Source: Gordonia sp. 'Campus' (lineage in GTDB: Bacteria; Actinomycetota; Actinomycetes; Mycobacteriales; Mycobacteriaceae). From it: DNA of 64,000 nucleotides. The position numbers and the translations under genes were made by a program. Location of the stretch: assembly GCF_022206305.1 (NCBI RefSeq), contig NZ_JAKOIW010000015.1:33864-97863 (forward strand), in the 5' to 3' direction. The stretch's first letter is position 1. Every line of letters begins with the position of its first letter. This document shows, piece by piece, positions 12,707-23,515 of the stretch. The notes under the pieces are model-generated. The model ran no database searches. It worked only from the letters and a program-made list of their open reading frames with translations, and was not told where the DNA came from.

Positions 12707-15538
12707 ATGAGTGACACCGTTCCCGCGCAGGGGACTCCGGCATCGCGTCCGTCCATCTCGATCGTCGACCACATCGTCGTCGACGACGCGGGCAGAGCGC
12801 TGACCGAACCGCTGCGCGAAGACATCCGCCTCCTCGGCGGGATTCTCGGCGACGTCGTCCGCGAACACTCCGGAACCGAGGTCTTCGACCTCGTGGAGTC
12901 CGCCCGTGTAGCGGCATTCCGCGTGCGGCGCAACGAGATCGACCGCACCGAGCTGGCCGACATGTTCGTCGACCTCGACGTCTCGACGGCCGTGCCTGTG
13001 ATCCGCGCATTCAGCCACTTCGCCCTGCTGGCCAATCTGGCCGAGGATATCCACCGTGAACGCCGTCGCGCGATCCACGTGCGTGCAGGGGACCCGCCGC
13101 AAGACAGCAGCCTGGCCGCCACCTACGCCAAACTCTCCGACGCCGGGCTCGTCGACGAGGAGGTCGGCAGGACTCTCGCCGACGCCGCCGTGGTCCCGGT
13201 GATCACCGCGCATCCCACCGAGACCCGACGCCGCACGGTGTTCGAGACGCAGAACCGGATCACCGAGCTGATGCGTTTTCGCGGTCGCACCGAGCTGACC
13301 CCGGACGAGGACGCGGAGGTCACCGAAGCGATCCGCCGGCAGATCCTCACCCTCTGGCAGACCGCCCTGATCCGGCTCGAGCGTCTGACGATCCAGGACG
13401 AGATCCGTTCCGGGCTACGGTATTACGAGGCGTCGTTCTTCGACGTGGTGCCCGCCATCAACACCTCGGTTCGGGCGGCCCTGCGCTCGACATACCCGGC
13501 GGCCGGGCTGGCAGACGAACCGATGATCCGGATGGGTTCATGGATCGGCGGCGATCGCGACGGCAATCCGTTCGTGAACGGCGAGGTCGTGACCCTGGCG
13601 ACCACACTCGCCGCGCAGACCGCCGTCGGGCACCATCTGTCCGAATTGGAAACTCTCGCCCAAGAACTCAGCATGTCTGCCCGACTCATCGACACCGACG
13701 AGACCCTGCTCGAACTCGCCGGGGTGGCGGCCGACGAACCGTCGGCCGACGAGCCGTTCCGGCTTGCACTGCGGCACATCCGCTCTCGGCTCATCGCCAC
13801 CGCGCGGGACATGTTCGACGACGACTTCCTCACGGCAGGCGACCTCTTCCTCATCGACGGGAAGCCGTCGTATGCCGACGCCGGGGAGCTCCTGACCGAC
13901 CTCGATGTGATCGACGCCGCGCTCCGCGCCAACAAGGACGACTCCATCGCCGACGATCGGTTGTCGTCGCTGCGGGAAGCGGTCCGCACCTTCGGCTTCC
14001 ACCTGTCCGGTCTGGACATGCGGCAGAATTCGGACACACACGAGGAAGTGGTGGCCGAACTGCTGGCCTGGGCTGGGGTGTGCCCGGACTACGCGTCGCT
14101 CGACGAGGCCGCGCGCGTCGCGATCCTGTCCGATGAGCTGCGCGCCCGGCGCCCGCTCACCAGACCGGATGCGGCGCTCAGCGAGCTCGCGACCAAGGAA
14201 CTCGGTATCGTGCGTGCGGCTGCGCGAGCGGTGGCGACCTTCGGTCCCGAGGCGGTGCCCAACTACATCATCAGCATGTGCACGTCGGTCAGCGACATGC
14301 TCGAGGCGCTGATCCTGCTCAAGGAGGCCGGTCTCTACGACCCGAATGACGATGACCCGCGCTGCTCGGTGCGTGTGGTGCCGCTGTTCGAGACGATCGA
14401 AGACCTCCAGCAAGGTGCCGAGACGCTTCTCGCGGTTCTCGAGGTGCCGTTCTACCGGGCGATGGTCGAGTCCCAGAACGGGATGCAGGAGATCATGCTC
14501 GGCTACTCCGACTCGAACAAGGACGGCGGCTACATGGCCGCCAACTGGGCGCTCTATCGGGCCGAGCTCGACCTCGTCGAGGCGGCGTCCCGCTCGGGTA
14601 TCCGGCTGCGACTCTTCCATGGACGTGGCGGCACCGTCGGTCGCGGTGGCGGCCCCAGCTACGACGCGATCCTGGCCCAGCCGCCCGGAGCCGTGCAGGG
14701 ATCGCTGCGCATCACCGAGCAGGGCGAGATCATCGCGGCGAAGTACGCCGAACCGGTGACCGCCCGCCGCAACCTCGAGACATTGCTCGCCGCGACCATC
14801 GAGTCGTCGCTGCTCGATGTCGAGGGCCTCGGCGACGAATCCGACTCGGCCTACGAGATCATGGACGACATCGCCGCGAAGGCACGAGCCGCCTACAGTC
14901 GGCTGGTCCACGAGACACCGGGGTTCGTCGAGTACTTCACCACCTCGACGCCGCTGTCGGAGATCGGCGCGCTGAACATCGGCAGCCGTCCCGCCTCCCG
15001 CAAGCAGACCGAGAAGATCTCCGATCTGCGCGCGATCCCGTGGGTCCTGTCGTGGACGCAATCCCGTGTGATGCTGCCGGGTTGGTACGGGACGGGCTCG
15101 GCCTTCGAGGAGTGGGTCGGCGACGATCCCGAACGTCTCGAGACGCTGCGGCGGTACTACGAGAAGTGGCCGTTCTTCCGGACCGTCATGTCGAACATGG
15201 CGCAGGTGCTGGCGAAGTCGGACATGGGGTTGGCACACCGGTATGCACAGCTCGTTCCCGACGAGGAGTTGCGCGACAAGGTCTTCGGCATGATCGCCGA
15301 CGAACACGAACGCACCATCGCGATGTGTGCGCAGATCACCGGAACCGACGATCTGCTGCACGACAACGCCGCGCTCAAACGGTCCGTCTACAACCGGTTC
15401 CCGTACCTCGAGCCGTTGAATCTGCTGCAGGTCGAGCTGCTCCGCCGGTTCCGGGCGGGGGAGGACACCCCCATCGTGCGTCGCGGGATCCAGCTCACCA
15501 TGAACGGTCTGGCGACCGCACTGCGCAACTCGGGCTAG
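12707..15538 (+). CDS. ppc: Phosphoenolpyruvate carboxylase
   Basis: Anaplerotic enzyme adding bicarbonate to phosphoenolpyruvate to give oxaloacetate. The 943-residue protein carries the catalytic His in [14 protein letters not shown], the [18 protein letters not shown] motif, [13 protein letters not shown], and the glycine-rich catalytic loop [15 protein letters not shown]. The C-terminal [12 protein letters not shown] is close to the usual MNGIAAGMRNTG. The ATG at 12707 is preferred to one at 12671 because the family has a short variable N-terminus and a -10 box lies just upstream. It stands alone between secG and the convergent pentose phosphate operon. Confidence 0.97.
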   Translation: MSDTVPAQGTPASRPSISIVDHIVVDDAGRALTEPLREDIRLLGGILGDVVREHSGTEVFDLVESARVAAFRVRRNEIDRTELADMFVDLDVSTAVPVIRAFSHFALLANLAEDIHRERRRAIHVRAGDPPQDSSLAATYAKLSDAGLVDEEVGRTLADAAVVPVITAHPTETRRRTVFETQNRITELMRFRGRTELTPDEDAEVTEAIRRQILTLWQTALIRLERLTIQDEIRSGLRYYEASFFDVVPAINTSVRAALRSTYPAAGLADEPMIRMGSWIGGDRDGNPFVNGEVVTLATTLAAQTAVGHHLSELETLAQELSMSARLIDTDETLLELAGVAADEPSADEPFRLALRHIRSRLIATARDMFDDDFLTAGDLFLIDGKPSYADAGELLTDLDVIDAALRANKDDSIADDRLSSLREAVRTFGFHLSGLDMRQNSDTHEEVVAELLAWAGVCPDYASLDEAARVAILSDELRARRPLTRPDAALSELATKELGIVRAAARAVATFGPEAVPNYIISMCTSVSDMLEALILLKEAGLYDPNDDDPRCSVRVVPLFETIEDLQQGAETLLAVLEVPFYRAMVESQNGMQEIMLGYSDSNKDGGYMAANWALYRAELDLVEAASRSGIRLRLFHGRGGTVGRGGGPSYDAILAQPPGAVQGSLRITEQGEIIAAKYAEPVTARRNLETLLAATIESSLLDVEGLGDESDSAYEIMDDIAAKARAAYSRLVHETPGFVEYFTTSTPLSEIGALNIGSRPASRKQTEKISDLRAIPWVLSWTQSRVMLPGWYGTGSAFEEWVGDDPERLETLRRYYEKWPFFRTVMSNMAQVLAKSDMGLAHRYAQLVPDEELRDKVFGMIADEHERTIAMCAQITGTDDLLHDNAALKRSVYNRFPYLEPLNLLQVELLRRFRAGEDTPIVRRGIQLTMNGLATALRNSG

Positions 15539-15543
15539 GCATC

Positions 15544-15582
15544 CATAGCTCGAAACCGCTGCTATCGCGGTTTCGAGCTATG
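15544..15582. terminator. Bidirectional hairpin terminator between ppc and pgl
   Basis: A perfect 16-bp inverted repeat (arms 15544-15559 and 15567-15582) with a 7-nt loop lies exactly between the convergent ppc and pgl stop codons. There is no U-tract on either strand, which is common for actinobacterial hairpin terminators. The arm reads CATAGCTCGAAACCGC. Confidence 0.8.
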
Positions 15583-15585
15583 AGA

Positions 15586-16323
15586 TCACTTCAGGTCGGC
15601 GGCGGCCGCGTCGTCGAGGAACCAGATGGTCTCCTCGGTGCCGTGCGCGCCGGCTGCCGGCCAGTCGGCCGCGTCGGCGCCGCGATGCGCGGCAGCGACC
15701 GCTTCGGCCTTGTCGGCCCCGGCGACCAGGAACCACACCTGGCGTGCGCGGTTGACGACCGGCAGCGTCAGCGTGATGCGACGCGGCGGGGGCTTCGGCG
15801 AATCCTCGACGGCGACAACCGACTTCGTGGTCTCCGCGGTGGCCTCCGTGTGCGGGAACAGCGAATTGATGTGCCCCTCACCGCCCATGCCGAGCAGATG
15901 CAGGTCGAACTCCGGAGCCACTCCGTCACTGGACCGGCCGGCCAGGATCGCCGCGTAGTCGGCGGCGGCGGCCCCGATGTCATCACCCAACGGTCCGTCC
16001 GACGGCGCCATCGGGAAGATCCGTGACGGGTCGACCGGCACCTTGTCGAGCAACGCCTCACGCGCCTGGCCGGAGTTGCGTTCGGGGTCGTCGGCGGGCA
16101 CGAAACGATCATCGCCCCAATAGATGTCGACCTTCGACCAGTCGATCGTGCCGCTGTCGGCGGCCAACGCCGACAGGATGCCGATGCCGTTGCTGCCACC
16201 GGTCAGGACCACGCTGGCGACGCCGCGTTCGGCCTGGGCGCGCGTGATCAGATCGACGAATCGCGACGCGGCGGTGTCGACGAGTTCCTGCTTGGTGTCG
16301 AAGACGAGGGTCTCGGTGGTCAT
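15586..16323 (-). CDS. pgl: 6-phosphogluconolactonase
   Basis: Hydrolyses 6-phosphogluconolactone, the product of Zwf, in the oxidative pentose phosphate pathway. The 245-residue protein shows VVLTGGSNGIGIL (phosphate-binding loop), VDIYWGDDRFVPADDPERNSGQ-type sequence (active-site Asp/Arg) and LHLLGMGGEGHINSLFP with the catalytic-site His. It is the last gene of tkt-tal-zwf-opcA-pgl, and its ATG overlaps the opcA stop by 4 bp. The old name is devB. Confidence 0.96.
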   Translation of the reverse strand: MTTETLVFDTKQELVDTAASRFVDLITRAQAERGVASVVLTGGSNGIGILSALAADSGTIDWSKVDIYWGDDRFVPADDPERNSGQAREALLDKVPVDPSRIFPMAPSDGPLGDDIGAAAADYAAILAGRSSDGVAPEFDLHLLGMGGEGHINSLFPHTEATAETTKSVVAVEDSPKPPPRRITLTLPVVNRARQVWFLVAGADKAEAVAAAHRGADAADWPAAGAHGTEETIWFLDDAAAADLK

Positions 16324-17252
16324 CGTGCGGCAACTCCTTGCGTGTCGGCTGCGAACTCGACCTCGGGCACACCCTGGAGTGCCGCAACATACACCTCGTC
16401 GGTGTCGAGGCGTCGAAGTTCCTCGGCGATGCAGGCGGGCAGTTCACGACGGCCCATGGCGACGCGTCCGTCGGGTTTACCCGGCATCGTCAGGACCGCG
16501 TTGTTCTCTTCGTCCACGGCGAGGATGGTCGGCCCCTCGTCGCGGAACAGGCGGATCTCGAAGCTCCCGCGCAGGCGGCGGGTCGGCACCTTCAGGGCGG
16601 AGCGCAGCCAGCCGGCGAGCAGGTCGACCGACGGGGAATTCTGCGCGCCGGTCACCTGAACCTCGGTGATCGGGCTGTGCGGGGGACGGTCCACCGCGGA
16701 GGCGAGGATCGCGCGCCAGTGGGTGACGTGGGTCCAGGCGAGATCGGTGTCGCCCGGTGAGTAGGTCTCGAGTCGTCGGGCCAGCACCGCCAGCGAGTCG
16801 CCCGCTTTGGTGGCGTCGACGATCCGGCGGTGGCCCAGCTTGCCGAGCGGATCGTCGGCGGGACGTTCGGGACCCTTGCCCGGCCACCAGGTGACGACGG
16901 GGGTGTCGGGGAGCAGGAACGGGGTGACCACACTGTCGGGGTGGTCGGCCAGCTCTCCCTGCAGGGACAGCACCACCACCTCGGAGGCGCCGGCGTCCCC
17001 GCCCACGCGGATCTGCGCGTCGAGCCGTGAATCACCCTCGCGCACACCGCGGTAGACGACGATGACGCGGCTCGGGTGCTCGCGGCTCGCGCCGACCGCC
17101 GCCTCGATGGCGCCTTCCATCGGCTCGCCCAACTCGACACAGACCACGAGCGTCAACACCCGGCCTAGGCTGAGCGCCCCACCCGCGGCGCGCACCTCGA
17201 TGATCTTCTTCGCGACCTTTCCGGTCGACGTGTCGGACAGTTCGACGATCAT
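16320..17252 (-). CDS. opcA: Glucose-6-phosphate dehydrogenase assembly protein OpcA
   Basis: OpcA is required for full assembly or activity of glucose-6-phosphate dehydrogenase in actinobacteria and cyanobacteria, including Corynebacterium. The 310-residue protein begins MIVELSDTSTGKVAKKI and contains the conserved stretch SRVIVVYRG, LLPDTPVVTWWPGKGP and GHRRIVDA. The gene sits between zwf and pgl in the same orientation, 49 bp after zwf, the standard actinobacterial order. Confidence 0.96.
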   Translation of the reverse strand: MIVELSDTSTGKVAKKIIEVRAAGGALSLGRVLTLVVCVELGEPMEGAIEAAVGASREHPSRVIVVYRGVREGDSRLDAQIRVGGDAGASEVVVLSLQGELADHPDSVVTPFLLPDTPVVTWWPGKGPERPADDPLGKLGHRRIVDATKAGDSLAVLARRLETYSPGDTDLAWTHVTHWRAILASAVDRPPHSPITEVQVTGAQNSPSVDLLAGWLRSALKVPTRRLRGSFEIRLFRDEGPTILAVDEENNAVLTMPGKPDGRVAMGRRELPACIAEELRRLDTDEVYVAALQGVPEVEFAADTQGVAAR

Positions 17253-17301
17253 CGGGAGGCCTCCTGAACGGGTCGGTCGGTGAGGTCGTGCGGACTTCTC
17301 G

Positions 17302-18855
17302 TCACGGCCTGCGCCACGCGCGGCCGGTGCGGGCCATCATCTCCTCGGCGGAGCGCGGGCCCCACGTTCCGGACTCGTACGTGTCCGGTGACCCCGTCGC
17401 GGCCCAGTGCTCGAGCACCGGATCGAGAATGCGCCAAGACAATTCGACTTCTTCGTTGACCGGGAACAGCGACGGCTCGCCCAGCAGGACGTCGAGGATC
17501 AGCCGTTCGTACGCCTCCGGGGAGGCCTCGGTGAAGGCGGTGCCGTAACTGAAGTCCATGTTGACGTCGCGGACCTCCATGCTCGATCCCGGAACCTTGG
17601 ACCCGAAGCGCAGCGTGATGCCCTCGTCCGGTTGCACCCGGATCACGAGCGCGTTCTGACTGAGCTCCTCGGTCATGGTCTGATCGAAGGGCAGGTGCGG
17701 GGCGCGTTTGAACACGAGGGCGATCTCGGTGACCCGCCTTCCGAGACGCTTACCGGTGCGCAGGTAGAACGGCACACCCGCCCAGCGGCGGGAGTCGACC
17801 TCGAGGGCGATCGCGGCGAAGGTCTCGGTCTTCGAATCCTTCGCGAAACCGTCCTCCTCCTTCAGTCCCGGTACCTTCTCGCTGCCCTGCCAGCCGGGTC
17901 CGTATTGCCCACGGGCGGTGTTCTCGTCGATCGGCAGCACGTTGCGTGTGGCGGCCAGGACCTTGATCTTCTCGGCCTGCAACTGCTTGGGCTCGAACGA
18001 GATCGGCTCCTCCATGGCCACGAGGGCCATGAGCTGCATCAGGTGGTTCTGGATGACATCCCGTGCCGCGCCGATGCCGTCGTAGTACCCCGCCCGGCCA
18101 CCGAGACCGATGTCCTCGGCCATGGTGATCTGGACGTGGTCGACGTAATGCGAACTCCACAATGGATCGAACAGCTGATTGGCGAACCGCAGCGCCAGGA
18201 TGTTCTGGACGGTCTCCTTGCCCAGGTAGTGGTCTATGCGGAACACCGAGGACTCCGGGAAGACGTTGTTGACGATCGCGTTGAGTTCGCGAGCGGACTC
18301 GAGATCGTGCCCGAACGGCTTCTCGATGACGACCCGCCGCCAGCTGTCACCGGTGGGGGCCGCCAGACCGCTGCGCTCGAGCTGTTCACACACCGTAGGG
18401 AACGCCTTGGGTGGGATCGACAGGTAGAACGCGTGATTGCCGTCGGTCCCGCGTTCGACGTCGAGCGACTTCAGGGTGTCGCGCAACCTGTCGAACGCGG
18501 CGTCGTCGTCGAAGGCGCCCTGGACGAAGCGGAACCCCTCGGCCAGCCGCTCCCACACCTCTTCCCGGAAGCCGGTGCGGGCGTGTTCGCGGACGGCGTC
18601 GTGGACGATCGCACTGAAATCCTCGTCGCTCCAGTCACGACGAGCGAAACCCACCAGAGCGAACGACGGCGGGAGGAGGCCGCGGTTGGCGAGGTCGTAG
18701 ACCGCAGGCATCAGCTTCTTGCGTGCCAGGTCTCCGGTGACTCCGAAGATCACCAGACTGCACGGGCCCGCGATGCGGGGAAGCCGTTTGTCCTGCGGGT
18801 CACGGAGCGGATTGGTCTGCGAACCGGACCCGACCGAATCCTCGCCTGCGGCCAC
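17302..18855 (-). CDS. zwf: Glucose-6-phosphate 1-dehydrogenase
   Basis: First enzyme of the oxidative pentose phosphate pathway, producing NADPH. The 517-residue protein has the dinucleotide-binding VIFGVTGDLARKKLMPAVY (residues about 34-52) and the substrate-binding RIDHYLGKETVQN with its active-site Lys. A basic, nonconserved N-terminal tail of about 25 residues is usual in this group. It corresponds to Zwf2 (Rv1447c). It is separated from tal by only 6 bp. Confidence 0.97.
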   Translation of the reverse strand: MAAGEDSVGSGSQTNPLRDPQDKRLPRIAGPCSLVIFGVTGDLARKKLMPAVYDLANRGLLPPSFALVGFARRDWSDEDFSAIVHDAVREHARTGFREEVWERLAEGFRFVQGAFDDDAAFDRLRDTLKSLDVERGTDGNHAFYLSIPPKAFPTVCEQLERSGLAAPTGDSWRRVVIEKPFGHDLESARELNAIVNNVFPESSVFRIDHYLGKETVQNILALRFANQLFDPLWSSHYVDHVQITMAEDIGLGGRAGYYDGIGAARDVIQNHLMQLMALVAMEEPISFEPKQLQAEKIKVLAATRNVLPIDENTARGQYGPGWQGSEKVPGLKEEDGFAKDSKTETFAAIALEVDSRRWAGVPFYLRTGKRLGRRVTEIALVFKRAPHLPFDQTMTEELSQNALVIRVQPDEGITLRFGSKVPGSSMEVRDVNMDFSYGTAFTEASPEAYERLILDVLLGEPSLFPVNEEVELSWRILDPVLEHWAATGSPDTYESGTWGPRSAEEMMARTGRAWRRP

Positions 18856-18861
18856 CGCGCC

Positions 18862-19983
18862 TCAGCCCTTGTTCGCCGCGGACAACTGCTCGGCGGTGGC
18901 GCCGAGCAGGTCGTTCCAGGCGTCCTCGAACTTGCTGACGCCCTCGTCCTCGAGGACCTTGAACACGTCGACGGTGTCGACACCCTGCGCCGAGATCTTG
19001 TCGAAGATCTCCTGCGACTCGTTGGCGAGCCCGATGATCGAGTCGGAGTTGACCCAGCCGTGGTCGGCGAAGGCGTCCATCGTCTTGCCCGGCATCGTGT
19101 TCACGGTGTTGGGGGCGACCAGTTCGCTCACATACAGCGTGTCCGGGTAGTCGGGGTTCTTGACGCCGGTCGAGGCCCACAGGGCGCGCTGCGGACGGGC
19201 ACCCTTGGCCAGCAGATCGGGGAAGCGGGACTCCACCTCGAAGATCTGCTGGTAGGCCGCATACGCCAGACGGGCGTTGGCCAGTGCCGCCTTGCCCTTG
19301 AGCTCCACGGCCTCCGGCGTGCCGATCGCGTCGAGGCGCTTGTCGATCTCGGTGTCGACGCGCGAGACGAAGAACGACGCGACCGAGTGGATGCGCGACA
19401 GGTCGTGGCCCGCCTCGGCGGCGGCATCGAGGCCGTCGAGGTAGGCGTCCATGACCTTCTTGTAGCGCTCGACGGAGAAGATCAGCGTGACGTTGACGCT
19501 GATGCCCTCGGCGATCACCCGGGTGATCGCCGGGAGTCCGGCCTCGGTGGCCGGGATCTTGATGAGCAGGTTCGGACGGTCCACGATCTTCCACAGTTCG
19601 ACGGCCTGCGCGACGGTGGCGTCGGTGTCGTGGGCCATACGCGGATCGACCTCGATCGACACGCGGCCGTCCACGCCGCCGGTCTGCTCGAAGGTCGGCG
19701 CCAGGACGTCACACGCGTTGCGCACGTCGTCGGTGGTGACGGTCCGGATGGTGGCGTCGACGTCGGCGCCGCGAGCGGCCAGCTCGTTGATCTGATCGTC
19801 GTAGGCGTTGCCCTTGGACAGGGCGGCCTGGAAGATCGACGGGTTGGTGGTCACCCCGACGACCGACTTGGTCGCGATGAGGTCGGCGAGGTCACCTGAG
19901 CTGATCAGGTCTCGGGACAGGTCGTCCAGCCACACCGAGACTCCGGCGGCGGACAGTTCGGCGAGCTTCTCGTTCTGGGTCAC
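18862..19983 (-). CDS. tal: Transaldolase
   Basis: Transfers the dihydroxyacetone unit between sedoheptulose 7-phosphate and glyceraldehyde 3-phosphate. The 373-residue length fits the long actinobacterial TalAB class. Signatures are [24 protein letters not shown], and [14 protein letters not shown] containing the Schiff-base Lys, with [13 protein letters not shown] following. It follows tkt by 51 bp on the same strand. Confidence 0.97.
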   Translation of the reverse strand: MTQNEKLAELSAAGVSVWLDDLSRDLISSGDLADLIATKSVVGVTTNPSIFQAALSKGNAYDDQINELAARGADVDATIRTVTTDDVRNACDVLAPTFEQTGGVDGRVSIEVDPRMAHDTDATVAQAVELWKIVDRPNLLIKIPATEAGLPAITRVIAEGISVNVTLIFSVERYKKVMDAYLDGLDAAAEAGHDLSRIHSVASFFVSRVDTEIDKRLDAIGTPEAVELKGKAALANARLAYAAYQQIFEVESRFPDLLAKGARPQRALWASTGVKNPDYPDTLYVSELVAPNTVNTMPGKTMDAFADHGWVNSDSIIGLANESQEIFDKISAQGVDTVDVFKVLEDEGVSKFEDAWNDLLGATAEQLSAANKG

Positions 19984-20034
19984 GATTCTCTCCTCTGGTG
20001 GATGGCTTCTCTGCCGGTGGTGTCAGCGGCTAGC

Positions 20035-22113
20035 TCAGCCGGCGACAGCGCGCTCGGCGGCGGCGGTCACTGCCTCGGCGGTGATCCCGAACTTCGTGAA
20101 CAGCACCTTGTAATCGGCGGATGCACCGAAGTGCTCGATCGACACGATCTCGCCGCCGGCACCGACGATCCGGTACCACGGCATCGCGATGCCGGCCTCG
20201 ACGGCGACACGCGGCACCGACGGCGGCAGGACGTCGTCCCGGTAGCCCTGCGGCTGCTCGTCGAACCATTCCACACACGGCATGGAGACGACGCGCGCCT
20301 TGATTCCCTTGTCCGCGAGAGCCTTCTGCGCCTCGACGGCGAGGTGGACCTCGGAACCGGTGCCGATGAGCACGACGTGGGGATCGCCCTCGGAGTCGCT
20401 GAGGACATATCCGCCGTTGGCGACGCCCTGAGCGGAGGTGCCCTCGAGGATCGGGATGTTCTGGCGGGTGAGGGCCAGGCCGACCGGGTGGTTGCGCCGG
20501 GTCAGCAGGTGCTGCCACGCGAACGCCGTCTCGTTGGCGTCACCGGGGCGCACCACGTCGAGGTTGGGGATCGCGCGCAGCGCGGCGAGGTGCTCGATCG
20601 GCTGGTGCGTCGGGCCGTCCTCGCCGAGACCGATCGAGTCGTGGGTCCAGACGTAGATCGGGTCGATCTCCATCAGGGCGGCGAGGCGCACCGCGGGACG
20701 CATGTAGTCCGCGAACTGCAGGAAGGTGCCGCCGTACGCGCGGGTGGGCCCGTGCAGGGCGATGCCCGAGAGGATCGAGCCCATCGCGTGTTCGCGCACG
20801 CCGAAGTGCAGGGTCCGGCCGTACGGGTTCGCCGACCACTTCTTGGTGCTGATCGAGGTCGGACCGAACGACGGTTCGCCGTCCATCGTCGTGTTGTTGG
20901 AGCCGGCGAGGTCGGCCGAGCCGCCCCACAGTTCGGGCAGAACCGGGGCCAGGGCGCCGAGCACCTTGCCCGATGCGCTGCGGGTCGCCACGTCCTTGTC
21001 GCCGACATTCCAGCTCGGCAGGGCGTCGGTCCAGCCCTCGGGCAGTTCCTGGGCGGTGAGCCGGTCGAACAGCGCCTTCTGGTCCGGGTTCTTCTCGGCC
21101 CAGGCGTCGAACGACGCGGTCCAAGCCTTGCGCTGCTCGGCGCCGCGTTCGATGAGCTTGCGGGTGTGCCCGATGACCTCGTCGCTCACCTCGAAGTTCT
21201 TGTCCGGGTCGAAACCGAGCACCTTCTTGGTCGCCGCGACCTCGTCCTCACCGAGCGCCGCCCCGTGGGCCATTCCGGTGTTCATCATGTTGGGGGCCGG
21301 GTAGCCGATGATCGTCCGCAGACAGATGATCGACGGCTTGTCGATGACCTGCCGGGCGGCCTCGACCGCGGCCTCGATGGCGACGACGTCCTCGCCGCCC
21401 TCGACTGTCTGGACGTGCCAGCCGTAGGCCTCGTAACGCTTGGCGACGTTCTCCGACAATGCGATGTCGGTGTCGTCCTCGATCGAGATCTGGTTCTGGT
21501 CGTAGAACACGATCAGGTTGCCGAGCTGCTGGGTGCCGGCCAGCGAGCTGGCCTCCGAGGTCACGCCCTCTTCGATGTCACCGTCGGAGGCGACGACGTA
21601 GATGTAGTGGTCGAACGGGCTCTGGCCCGGAGCGGCGTCGGGGTCGAAGAGCCCGCGCTCGCGGCGCGCGGCCATCGCCATGCCGACCGACGAGGCGAGG
21701 CCCTGTCCGAGAGGTCCGGTGGTGATCTCGACTCCACGGGTGTGGCGGAACTCCGGGTGGCCGGGGGTCAGCGAGTCCCAGGTGCGCAGCGCCTCGATGT
21801 CGGAGAGTTCGAGACCGAACCCGCCGAGGTAGAGCTGGATGTAGAGCGTGAGGCTGGAGTGTCCGCACGAGAGGACGAATCGGTCGCGTCCGGCCCAGTC
21901 GGTGTCGGTGGGGTCGTGGCGCATGACCCGCTGGAAGAGGGTGTAGGCGAGAGGCGCGAGGCTCATGGCGGTACCGGGATGTCCGCTGCCGCACTTCTGC
22001 ACGGCATCGGCGGCCAGCACACGGGCGGTGTCGACGGCCCGGGTGTCGACCTCGGTCCAGTCGTCCGGATGGCGGGGGGTGGTCAAAGCGCGGATCTCGT
22101 CTGTGTCGGCCAC
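20035..22113 (-). CDS. tkt: Transketolase
   Basis: Thiamine-diphosphate enzyme moving two-carbon units in the pentose phosphate pathway. From the GTG at 22113 the product has 692 residues and starts [19 protein letters not shown], matching mycobacterial transketolases. The upstream frame to 22224 adds 37 unconserved residues and is rejected; AGGAGA lies 11-12 nt before the chosen start. Motifs include [38 protein letters not shown] (ThDP/Mg loop), [12 protein letters not shown], and [19 protein letters not shown]-type sequence. It is the first gene of the pentose phosphate operon and is divergent from ctaB. Confidence 0.95.
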   Translation of the reverse strand: MADTDEIRALTTPRHPDDWTEVDTRAVDTARVLAADAVQKCGSGHPGTAMSLAPLAYTLFQRVMRHDPTDTDWAGRDRFVLSCGHSSLTLYIQLYLGGFGLELSDIEALRTWDSLTPGHPEFRHTRGVEITTGPLGQGLASSVGMAMAARRERGLFDPDAAPGQSPFDHYIYVVASDGDIEEGVTSEASSLAGTQQLGNLIVFYDQNQISIEDDTDIALSENVAKRYEAYGWHVQTVEGGEDVVAIEAAVEAARQVIDKPSIICLRTIIGYPAPNMMNTGMAHGAALGEDEVAATKKVLGFDPDKNFEVSDEVIGHTRKLIERGAEQRKAWTASFDAWAEKNPDQKALFDRLTAQELPEGWTDALPSWNVGDKDVATRSASGKVLGALAPVLPELWGGSADLAGSNNTTMDGEPSFGPTSISTKKWSANPYGRTLHFGVREHAMGSILSGIALHGPTRAYGGTFLQFADYMRPAVRLAALMEIDPIYVWTHDSIGLGEDGPTHQPIEHLAALRAIPNLDVVRPGDANETAFAWQHLLTRRNHPVGLALTRQNIPILEGTSAQGVANGGYVLSDSEGDPHVVLIGTGSEVHLAVEAQKALADKGIKARVVSMPCVEWFDEQPQGYRDDVLPPSVPRVAVEAGIAMPWYRIVGAGGEIVSIEHFGASADYKVLFTKFGITAEAVTAAAERAVAG

Positions 22114-22465
22114 GATGCTGAATATCTCCTGTGCCTGCTCGGTGCGATCGGTGAACGTGAAGAGGTGGACGCCGGCGGCCCGTCGGCACCGCGGGTTCGC
22201 CACCTGCCGACTCGTACCAGGCAACCGACGATTGTCGGCGCGTACGGGTCCAGAGTAATCGTCGTCGGCCCGGCGCTGCGCGCCGACCGAAGGTTACCGG
22301 CGAGTTCATCCATCGCCGCCGGTCACGGCGCGCACCGGGTCGTCCGCCGTCCCGGTGGCGGTGCCTCGATTCACGGTTGGCAGAGGCAAACGTCTACCAT
22401 GCTCTGTAGTAGCCCGCGGCGTCTGTGCGGGCGGACGAGGAGTGTTCGTGAGGATAGGGGAGCGT
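22114..22465. promoter_or_regulatory. Divergent tkt / ctaB control region
   Basis: This 352-bp gap contains the leaders of two divergent units. On the minus strand the tkt ribosome binding site AGGAGA lies about 12 nt before its GTG. On the plus strand TACCAT (22395-22400) is a possible -10 for ctaB. A short hairpin CCGAC-GATT-GTCGG occupies 22225-22238. No coding sequence is supported here. Confidence 0.4.
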
Positions 22466-23461
22466 GTGAGCGGGGACAGTTCCGCCGCATCTCACTCGAC
22501 CGACACCGCATCGAATCCGCAGGTTTCGACGAATCCAGTCGCGCCGGCCGATCAGTCGTGGGCCGGGCGCGTGCGTGCGACGCTGCTGGCCTACATCGCA
22601 CTGACCAAGCCGCGTGTCATCGAGCTGCTCCTGGTCGCGACGATTCCGGTGATGCTGCAGGCCGACCGAGGGCACGTGGACCTCGCGGTCATCGCCTTCA
22701 CCCTCATCGGCGGATGGCTGGGCGCAGGTAGCGCCAACACCCTGAACATGGTGGCCGACGCCGACATCGACAAGAAGATGAAGCGGACCGCGCGCCGTCC
22801 GCTCGCCCGACGCGCCGTGGCCACCCGTAGCGCGCTGATCTTCGGCCTCGCCCTCTGGGCGGCCTCGTTCGCCGTCCTCTACTTCGCAGCCAATCTGCTG
22901 TCCGCACTGCTCGTCTCGGCGACCATTCTCTTCTACGTCGGTGTGTACACCCTCATCCTCAAGCGCCGCACCTGGCAGAACGTGGTGTGGGGCGGCGCGG
23001 CCGGATGCATGCCCACGCTGGTGGGCTGGGCCGCGGTGACCGGCTCCATCAGCTGGCAACCCATCGTCCTGTTCGCGGTCATCTTCTTCTGGACGCCCCC
23101 GCACACCTGGGCTCTGGCGATGCGCTACAAGGAGGACTACAAGGCGGCCGGCGTGCCGATGCTGCCCGTCATCGCCACCGAAGAGCGCGTCACCCGCCAG
23201 ATGCTGGTCTACACCTGGCTCACGGTCATCAGCTCATTGCTGCTGATCCCGGCGACGAGCTGGATCTACACGGTCATCGCCCTCGCGGCCGGTGCGTGGT
23301 TCCTCGAGCGCGTCACCAAGCTGTACCGAGACACCAAACGCGGAGTCGAGGTCACCCCGCTCAAGGTGTTCCTGCAGTCCAACGAATACCTGGCGATCGT
23401 GTTCTGCGGCCTCGCGATCGACGCGGTCATCGGTCTGCAGACCATCTCGTCGTACTTCTGA
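22466..23461 (+). CDS. ctaB: Protoheme IX farnesyltransferase (heme O synthase)
   Basis: Adds the farnesyl chain to heme B, giving heme O for the aa3 cytochrome oxidase. The 331-residue membrane protein has about eight to nine hydrophobic segments and the prenyl-diphosphate-binding motif [18 protein letters not shown], with a second acidic loop near [29 protein letters not shown] is the N-terminal family signature. The start is uncertain: GTGs at 22442, 22448 and 22466 are all in frame, and the last is closest to the family length. The partner CtaA is encoded nearby on the other strand. Confidence 0.95.
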   Translation: MSGDSSAASHSTDTASNPQVSTNPVAPADQSWAGRVRATLLAYIALTKPRVIELLLVATIPVMLQADRGHVDLAVIAFTLIGGWLGAGSANTLNMVADADIDKKMKRTARRPLARRAVATRSALIFGLALWAASFAVLYFAANLLSALLVSATILFYVGVYTLILKRRTWQNVVWGGAAGCMPTLVGWAAVTGSISWQPIVLFAVIFFWTPPHTWALAMRYKEDYKAAGVPMLPVIATEERVTRQMLVYTWLTVISSLLLIPATSWIYTVIALAAGAWFLERVTKLYRDTKRGVEVTPLKVFLQSNEYLAIVFCGLAIDAVIGLQTISSYF

Positions 23462-23515
23462 CGGCTCTATCCGAACGCCCCTGTTTCTCGCTTTTCCGTA
23501 CTCACTCCACGGTGT

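Noticed and set aside
17407-19899. Long plus-strand open frame (830 codons) opposite zwf and tal
   Set aside because: It is antisense to two unambiguous enzymes, has no conserved motif, and its length follows from the GC-rich codon pattern of the true genes.
22225-22238. Short palindrome CCGAC-GATT-GTCGG as operator for tkt
   Set aside because: Five-bp arms are expected by chance in such GC-rich sequence and no known motif matches.
20002-22731. 909-codon plus-strand frame opposite tkt
   Set aside because: It is a shadow of transketolase that runs on into the ctaB leader in the wrong frame.
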